Assembly (NCBI RefSeq): GCF_016545825.1
Contig: NC_052621.1
Coordinates: 6,100,199 to 6,164,198, forward strand
Length of the DNA: 64,000 nucleotides
Origin: Eucalyptus grandis
Lineage: Eukaryota > Streptophyta > Magnoliopsida > Myrtales > Myrtaceae
Direction of reading: 5' to 3'
The position numbers and the translations under genes are program-made. Shown here one piece after another: positions 58,333-64,000 of this stretch (the first letter of the stretch is position 1; each line of letters begins with the position of its first letter). Under the pieces are notes generated by a model. It ran no database searches. It saw only the letters and a list, made by a program, of their open reading frames with translations, and had not been told where the DNA came from.

Positions 58333-58830
58333 CTAATGTAATCTAATCTTAATCTTCCCGTACGAAAAGCGATCCTGAATAGTGTCTAATCCCACATCGC
58401 ACTACCTGTCGTGTCGCTCACATCTGTCTGGCGCCCTGGCCCGCCCTCGCGATCTTCCGGTGCATGCACCACATCTCTCTTGTCCCCGTTGCGGAACACC
58501 ACGAAGCTCCTCGAAATCGGCAGGTTCATCGGCTCGCTCCTTAACGAACGCATCAACTGATTTAATCCCTCTTTTTCTACCCCACATGGGGAGGTGGCTG
58601 GCAATACGAGATGAGCCATGTTCAGATGAACCGAATCGCATTACGTGTGGACCGTACAAGATTAGAAATTTTCTTATTTTGTCGTGTGCTAGAACCCGAA
58701 GGTTTGGTCTCCGGGAACAGGACATTTTGCAGCACCATATGGCCAGGCCACACCCTCTTTTGGCAGCTCGTGTCCAAAACCGAGTCCCGATGTGCGATCC
58801 GCCACGACGAATTGTTTTTTTTTCCGCCTC

Positions 58831-59100
58831 TTGGAGTCTTGTTCAAGGCGTCGGCCAGAAAGGTTATGTTCTTGTTCCGGCTGCTGTCCTCTTAATTTTT
58901 GACAATTGGGATCGCGAAGCGAGGTCTGTTTTATCTGTGTGCTAGAAATCGCGGGACAATTTGCGAAGAGCGGTTTGCTCTTCGCATCTTGGAGTCTTGT
59001 TCAAGACTTCGGCCGGCAAGATTACGCTCTTGTTTCGATTGCCGGCTTTGTAAATTTTGAGAAATGGGTCCGAGAAGCAAGGGCTGATTAATCCGAGAAG
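58831..59100. repeat. Diverged 158-bp tandem duplication plus a 24-bp tandem repeat
   Basis: TTGGAGTCTTGTTCAAG occurs at 58831 and again at 58989, and the two 158-base units remain alignable to GAAGCGAGGTCTG / GAAGCAAGGGCTG. At the right edge CGAGAAGCAAGGGCTGATTA is itself repeated in tandem (about 59070-59115). Confidence 0.7.
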
Positions 59101-59995
59101 CAAGGGCTGATTAATAAATACATTCTGGCACAAATTCTTGCAAATGAAATCTTGCTGACCCGGGGGAGGAGGAGGGTTTAAGGCCTAGGAAGATGCAAGG
59201 AAAGGGAGGTCCCTTGGGAATGAATTGAAACGCTTCTTTGACCCGCCTAATTTTCCTCTCTACCTTTCCGGGATGGTTGAATTCTTCCTGTTGGTGGACC
59301 CAGCGAAAAGACAAGCCCCATCTCATCAACGCGATCAACGCGACCCGGGAAGAAAAGAGTCTCGGGACAACTCGTGACCGACAGGGACGAAAGATGCAAA
59401 CGACGGACCGTCGAATTGTAGAGGAGCCGTCTTTGAACAGCTCTCCTCCACCATTTGAAGGTGAAACGTGTTAGTCAATTGGGGCATCCAGCCGATCGGG
59501 TTCGCGGGTCGTTTTGCACATGGGGTATCACACAGAAGAGCTGAAAGAGACATCAGTTCCAATCCAAACAAGGACAAGCCAGCGTGCCCAATTACAAGAC
59601 AACACCTTTAGATTCCTTCCACCATGATCATGGCTGCACAAAGGCAATTAAAAACAGGAGAAAAAAAGATGGAAGAATAAAAGAAAACGCACCTCACTTA
59701 TTTATAGGACAGTCTAGTAGAATAATCACTTGATCAGACAACATTTTTATATATTCAGCAGCAAGCAGGGCTAGTCATGGGTCCTTGTCTAATATCTTAT
59801 TTCCCCATCTAAACCCCTGCCTAAACTTTCTAAATCTACACCTAACAAAGTTCGAGAGAATACATAAGCTAAGCAAAGACCTTGGCCAAGAAAACTTAAA
59901 CTCGATCTAACAAGAGACCACAGTTAAGTATATAGATCTCTCTTCAGAGAAATATACAGTTCCCAAGAACGCCCGAGAAGCTGAGCACGCAGAAA

Positions 59996-61831
59996 TCATT
60001 GCTGGAACCATATAGTGACATCCTGCTTCGGCAGGGGATCCATGACCCCACCTGGCAACTCCTCCTTAAAATCGAAAGACGACAAATCGAATGGAGACCC
60101 GAACATGAGCTGTAGGTTGTCGTGGTTGTGGTTGTTGGCCTCGAACGAAGAATTCATGGTCTTGAACCGGTCGAACTGAATGTCCTCTCGGGAGAACATG
60201 TGATGATTGGCGGAAGCATTGGGTTGCTGAAAGAATGATCCCACAAACTCGTTTTGTTGTTGAAGCTTTGGCTGAGGACGGCTCTGGTCTTCTATGATCG
60301 CATCATTCGCGGGATTCATGTTCTTGTTGCCTTGGATGCTGGTATCGTAGATCGACATAAGATCAGATATCACTTTCTGCCCATCTTCAGGAACTCCAAG
60401 CCCTGATAGATCAAAGGGGGTTGATGCTGAATTGACCGTTGAAGTCATGGGCTTGGACTGGACAAAACCTTGAGGGAAAATCACTGGCTTGACCTCATTA
60501 ACATGGAAGTTTGACCCGCCAAACTCTGAAGAATTGCTTCTGTAAGGGCAGCTCAGCTGGTGATTGTCCCTTGAGGTTCTGTCACGGAACCCCAGCCTCA
60601 GTTCACTATAAGGGCACTGCAGGAACTCACAGGTGAAAATCTTGTGATCCATCACCATATTCAAATCATTGCACGGCTTCCTCTTCCGCGCCATATCTAA
60701 GTTGCTGACAACTTCTCCCTTCATTGGGAAAGGCGATTGCTGGACAAAAGGACCTCTCATTCTCTCCAGCCCCAGATGGGATGGTGGGTTGAGATTCTCA
60801 GGCTTGCGCTCTTGTACATCATAGTTGGGCTCGTCTTCCATCCCTTCGACATCATACTCACTGCAGTCATTTATGACCAAAGACCCGCTCCCTCCAGATG
60901 AGGACAGTGGGAGGCATGAATCAGGGTAAAGCTCTCGTGCCAAAGACTCCTCTTGGTTTATTATAGCCAGCCAAGTAGCACTTTCCTTGGCCGTCATCTT
61001 ATCTTGCAAGCATTTGGACTGCCTCACAAGCTTGCGTATCTTGGCGATATCAGGAGACATGTGCTTGATCACCGCCGTGAGAACACCTACCTTCCATGCC
61101 TTCTTAAGATCATGAGGTTTCTTGTAGGGCGGGGCTCCTTGATCCTTCGGCAAACCCAGCTGGGGCCACCAGTCCTCGTTTCCAGTGGGCCACCATGGAG
61201 GAGGAACGCCTTTCTCCAATGGGAACCGCCTCTGAGGGGGGTCACAGTGCTGCATGAGTGCTGACAGAAGCGAGCCAAGGGTCGTGTCCTGAAGCTCTTG
61301 CAGAGTGTGCGGGGTAGGTCCGATGGGGTTGCATCCATCATTCTTCCCAGGAACGGAATGATCGGCTTGGTACTTGGCTATGGCGGCTGGACCGTTTCGA
61401 TCGAACCTGACTTTGTCCTTCCACCATTCTCTTAGATTGTCTGATGCCCCGGTAACCGGCTTTCCCTTTTCTGGGATGATTCCATACACAAAACCCTGAG
61501 CCTTACAGACCTCCATCATCTTCAACATGTACTTAAGAATTCCATCCTGAGCTCTCGACATCTTCTTCCTCCTTGCCTGCTCTTGGGACTGCCGCTGTTT
61601 CGCGATATCAACTCCCTCCTTCCCCTTGTTCTGCTCCTTTAGCCGCTTGAGACGCATCTTGTCCCTCCACATCCTTCTCTCGAGCTCATCCACATCGATC
61701 TCTTCATCGGAATAATCATCCTCCACGGTGGCCTCTGGCTCAGTTTGCGGAGCAACCCCATGTCCCTCCCCGAGAGGGGCAGAGAAGAAGTCCAGATCGC
61801 CACAGATTCCCATATCCTCGAACATCATCAT
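59996..61831 (-). CDS. EIL1: EIN3/EIL1-like ethylene-response transcription factor
   Basis: An intronless coding region of 612 codons (611 residues). The conserved start is [17 protein letters not shown] at 61831; the open frame extends further upstream only with a GTG. EIN3/EIL proteins are nuclear activators that accumulate when ethylene blocks EBF1/2-mediated degradation, and they switch on ERF genes. Seen in order: an acidic segment ([20 protein letters not shown]), a basic region ([12 protein letters not shown]), the [20 protein letters not shown] block, the DNA-binding core with [57 protein letters not shown] and [18 protein letters not shown], then [20 protein letters not shown]. An Asn/Gln-rich C-terminal part ends [11 protein letters not shown] donor at about 62747 and a plausible acceptor at about 62064 on the minus strand suggest a 5'-untranslated intron, as in Arabidopsis EIN3 genes. 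Confidence 0.97.
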   Translation of the reverse strand: MMMFEDMGICGDLDFFSAPLGEGHGVAPQTEPEATVEDDYSDEEIDVDELERRMWRDKMRLKRLKEQNKGKEGVDIAKQRQSQEQARRKKMSRAQDGILKYMLKMMEVCKAQGFVYGIIPEKGKPVTGASDNLREWWKDKVRFDRNGPAAIAKYQADHSVPGKNDGCNPIGPTPHTLQELQDTTLGSLLSALMQHCDPPQRRFPLEKGVPPPWWPTGNEDWWPQLGLPKDQGAPPYKKPHDLKKAWKVGVLTAVIKHMSPDIAKIRKLVRQSKCLQDKMTAKESATWLAIINQEESLARELYPDSCLPLSSSGGSGSLVINDCSEYDVEGMEDEPNYDVQERKPENLNPPSHLGLERMRGPFVQQSPFPMKGEVVSNLDMARKRKPCNDLNMVMDHKIFTCEFLQCPYSELRLGFRDRTSRDNHQLSCPYRSNSSEFGGSNFHVNEVKPVIFPQGFVQSKPMTSTVNSASTPFDLSGLGVPEDGQKVISDLMSIYDTSIQGNKNMNPANDAIIEDQSRPQPKLQQQNEFVGSFFQQPNASANHHMFSREDIQFDRFKTMNSSFEANNHNHDNLQLMFGSPFDLSSFDFKEELPGGVMDPLPKQDVTIWFQQ

Positions 61832-62950
61832 TTTCTGATATAGATCTTCCACGAAAAAACCACAAAACCCTCACAAACTTATAAGATCGGAATCCGAAAA
61901 CAAGCGGTGAACACCGACTCCGACGCACGAGGTTGCTGGATTTGCTGGGTTCCCGTTACACTGCCAGAGGATGATGGAGATAAACCAAGTGAGACCAGAT
62001 TCATCCACATCAAACTCAAGTGTTGAAAGGATTCAAACGGGATAGCAAAAATCAAACTCGAAGCTGCCAATCAAAATTCCAAATCAAGATATTCAATCCC
62101 AGATTCCACCACGAGGTGAAGAACGGAAAGATCTACGTCCCACGAATCACGAAAAACAGAAAACGAAAAATCAAGAACAGTCAATAACAGTCAATAACAG
62201 AACGCGTCTCTTCCTCAGAGCAAGCTGTGAAGAGCGCGCTTCTGCAAGAAACTACACACAATTCGACGGCACAGATACTTCCAAAAAGCTCAGCTCCTAA
62301 GCTAAAAAAATCAATCTTTCAACAGACCTTCCGTTTTTCCGGGCACATGCTAATCAAGACAAGGTAGACAATCAAGAAGAACCCAGAAAAAGAAACCGAA
62401 AGAGCGATCAACCGAATCGGAAGCCGCCGACTTCCGGAATTAGAATCGCCGGAACGGACGGACGACTCCCGGGAGCGAAGTCAAACTCTCCGAAACCGAA
62501 ACAAGCCCAACCCATCTCCGATCACTCGCCGACTCCAATCAACCGACCGACCGACCAACCGCCAAAAGAAAAGAAAAAAAAAAAAGGAGAAGAGAGAGAG
62601 AGAAAAGAAAGAAAAAGCAAAGCCACCGGCCACTCAATTCAACGCAGAACCAACACCAGCTCGAAACAGCACCGCTCACCCGATGCCGGAAAAATAAAAA
62701 AGAATGAAGACCCACGACGCAGAATCCAGTTCCAGCAAAGAACGCACCTGGAGAAATCAGAGCATCAGATCTCAGCGCAGGGAAGAAGCTCCTGGCGCGA
62801 CTCCCACCCCCCGAGTCAATTCCTTTTCGCGTCCTCTGTTTATCCTCGAGAGAGAGAGAGAGAAAGGAGAGAGAGGAAAGAGGAGAGAGAAGGGAGGGAA
62901 GGCGAGACGGGGAGGGGGGAGCTTTTTTTATCTTGATATCGTGGCGATGT
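61832..62950 (-). promoter_or_regulatory. EIN3-like 5' leader, probable leader intron and promoter
   Basis: No coding sequence. Minus-strand donor CCAG|GTGCGTTC (about 62748/62747) and acceptor TTGGCAG (about 62064) would frame a leader intron of about 680 bases. GA-rich tracts on the plus strand (62583-62610 and 62850-62920) are CT-rich in the transcript sense and may lie at the leader or core promoter. The transcript start is not determined. Confidence 0.5.
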
Positions 62951-64000
62951 GATCCATATTTCTTTATTTGATGTATGACTTTGGTGAGTGGAGGTGGTGG
63001 TGGTGGTGGTGGTGGTGGTGGCGATTCGCGAAAATTGGCAGAATGAGGAGAGAGAGAGGGGGGTGTTTAAAGCGGTGCGAAATGCGGCCTGGAACGGTGG
63101 ACCGGGCCAGCCCTATTCCGGGTCGGGGATATCTGAAAACCGGGTCGGGGATAATCCGTTCCGGGACGCGGGGGCCCCCGGGGGTGGCGGCCGTTTCTCG
63201 GATCGGCATTTAAAGGCACGGTTTCGGTGTGGGGACCGCGTCCCCTCCCGTCGACAATGATTGTCGAGCGGGCGGGGGGAGGGGGGCAGGACGGTCAATT
63301 CGCGCCTCCGCCCCACCCGGGGCTCGTAATAATTGAGGGTGAGAAAGGGGCGAGGGTAGAATTGCAAATATGGAAGAATAAAAAGGGCTCTTTTTTTTAA
63401 AAAAAGGAAGCAACTTATGTCGTGCATTTCGCCTAACTTATAAGACGTTTCGAGATGCGCCGGTTGTACAGGGCCGATACGATTCGTGTCAACGCGTCTT
63501 ATGCTCGCTACAATCTCTCGATTCTCATATATAAGTATGTCTGGCATATATAATTACATGTGCATAATTTATAAATGAGTTTGAAAAATAGTCTAAGACG
63601 CGTCCTATTTTATGCTGTTTTTGCATACGCGGCTAGGCATGTTTACGGTAAGAACGCGATTAAATTTGACCGGAATGCTCTTAACCACATATGGTGAATA
63701 TACTTAGTCAAAAGTGACTAGTCCGGATAAAATTGGAAACATCAAAAATAGAAAGCCTTCTTTTTCTTGGGAAGTAACTTGTTTCATGCTTATCGTCCAA
63801 TTTATAAGACGTTTCAAGTTGTGCCCGATACGTAATGCTAACAATTCATATTAATGAGTTGCATACTCTGTCATATTTAATTTATATCGGAATTTACACG
63901 GCATTGCCCATATACAGACTTGTTCGAAAATATATAAACATGTCTGGCATATCTAATTTTGTATATGTGAGTTATAAATGAGTAGTTGAGCCGCGCATCT
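62951..64000. other. Right-end spacer with direct repeats
   Basis: Contains a short (GGT)n run at about 62992-63020, a GC-rich stretch to about 63300, then AT-rich DNA. Two related blocks, from about 63405 and from about 63769, share GGAAGYAACTTRTKTCRTGC and TATAAGACGTTTC near their starts and ATGTCTGGCATAT further in, forming an imperfect direct repeat of about 364-bp spacing that runs to the window edge. No gene is seen. Confidence 0.5.

Larger units (their letters stand above)
51561..59995. other. 8.4-kb gene-poor spacer with repeats
   Basis: The first part is the LRR gene promoter. The rest carries a Mutator-like element (53271-53830), a CT microsatellite, a CGTGT-rich simple stretch near 55045-55075, an isolated hAT-like terminus near 56884, a possible old LTR fragment around 57420-57600 (TTACACAGACTTACGTGGGA), a poly(A) insertion and a diverged tandem duplication at 58831-59100. 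Open frames such as 58382-58945 overlap on both strands and have no family match. The last few hundred bases are the 3' untranslated region of the EIN3-like gene. Confidence 0.5.

Noticed and set aside
58386..58400. ATCCCACATCG, like the upstream element of plant snRNA and other Pol III genes
   Set aside because: No TATA-like box at the required spacing and no recognisable snRNA, 7SL or telomerase RNA sequence follows; the motif is also common in LTR elements.
58382..58945. 187-residue plus-strand frame
   Set aside because: Frames of similar length overlap it on the opposite strand, it shows no domain, and the region carries tandem-duplicated non-coding sequence.
61832..61852. Seven-residue N-terminal extension of the EIN3-like protein
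   Set aside because: The extension would need a GTG start; the family begins at MMMF/MMF and an ATG is present there.

Overview
This window is nuclear DNA from a flowering plant. Genes are split by GT-AG introns, coding exons are GC-richer than their surroundings, introns and spacers are AT-rich, and non-autonomous transposon remnants and microsatellites are scattered throughout. All recognisable proteins are typical eudicot families. The repeat styles and gene order would suit a woody rosid such as a Myrtaceae species, but that is only an impression. There is no CRISPR array, operon or bacterial-type element.

Nine protein-coding genes can be reconstructed exon by exon. In order they are: an SDR carbonyl/menthol-type reductase (+, 5345-7821); a monofunctional homoserine dehydrogenase (-, 8586-13875); SERRATE, the ARS2-type miRNA-processing zinc-finger protein (-, 16265-25055); ribosomal protein eL30 (+, 28488-29953); NSE1 of the SMC5/6 complex (+, 32239-34810); a DUF630/DUF632 protein (+, 37695-41811); an NDR1/HIN1-like LEA2 membrane protein (-, 43754-44560); an LRR receptor-like pseudokinase (-, 47097-51560); and an EIN3/EIL ethylene transcription factor (-, 59996-61831). 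The genes act in separate pathways. What ties them together is position: from memory, SERRATE, DUF630/632, NHL13, the LRR pseudokinase and EIL1 lie in the same order at Arabidopsis At2g27100-At2g27050, while homoserine dehydrogenase, EIL2, an NHL gene and NSE1 lie on the duplicated segment around At5g21060-At5g21140. The window therefore looks like the unduplicated ancestral block.

Three of the nine genes (homoserine dehydrogenase, SERRATE, LRR pseudokinase) each carry exactly one missing base in an otherwise intact, correctly spliced reading frame. In each case adding one base makes the summed exon length a multiple of three. The pattern fits residual indel errors in a draft assembly better than three independent pseudogenes.

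The spacers hold several recognisable repeats. These include a 1.5-kb non-autonomous hAT element with an exact 8-bp target-site duplication (26614-28130), a 0.74-kb MITE with a GC-rich hairpin core inside a SERRATE intron (17676-18416), two Mutator-like inverted-repeat remnants (4536-5205 and 53271-53830), and a nuclear copy of the 5' half of the plastid gene psbZ (31450-31549). There are also short tandem duplications and GA/CT microsatellites. The two ends of the window (1-5300 and 62900-64000) and the 51.6-60.0 kb stretch are gene-poor.
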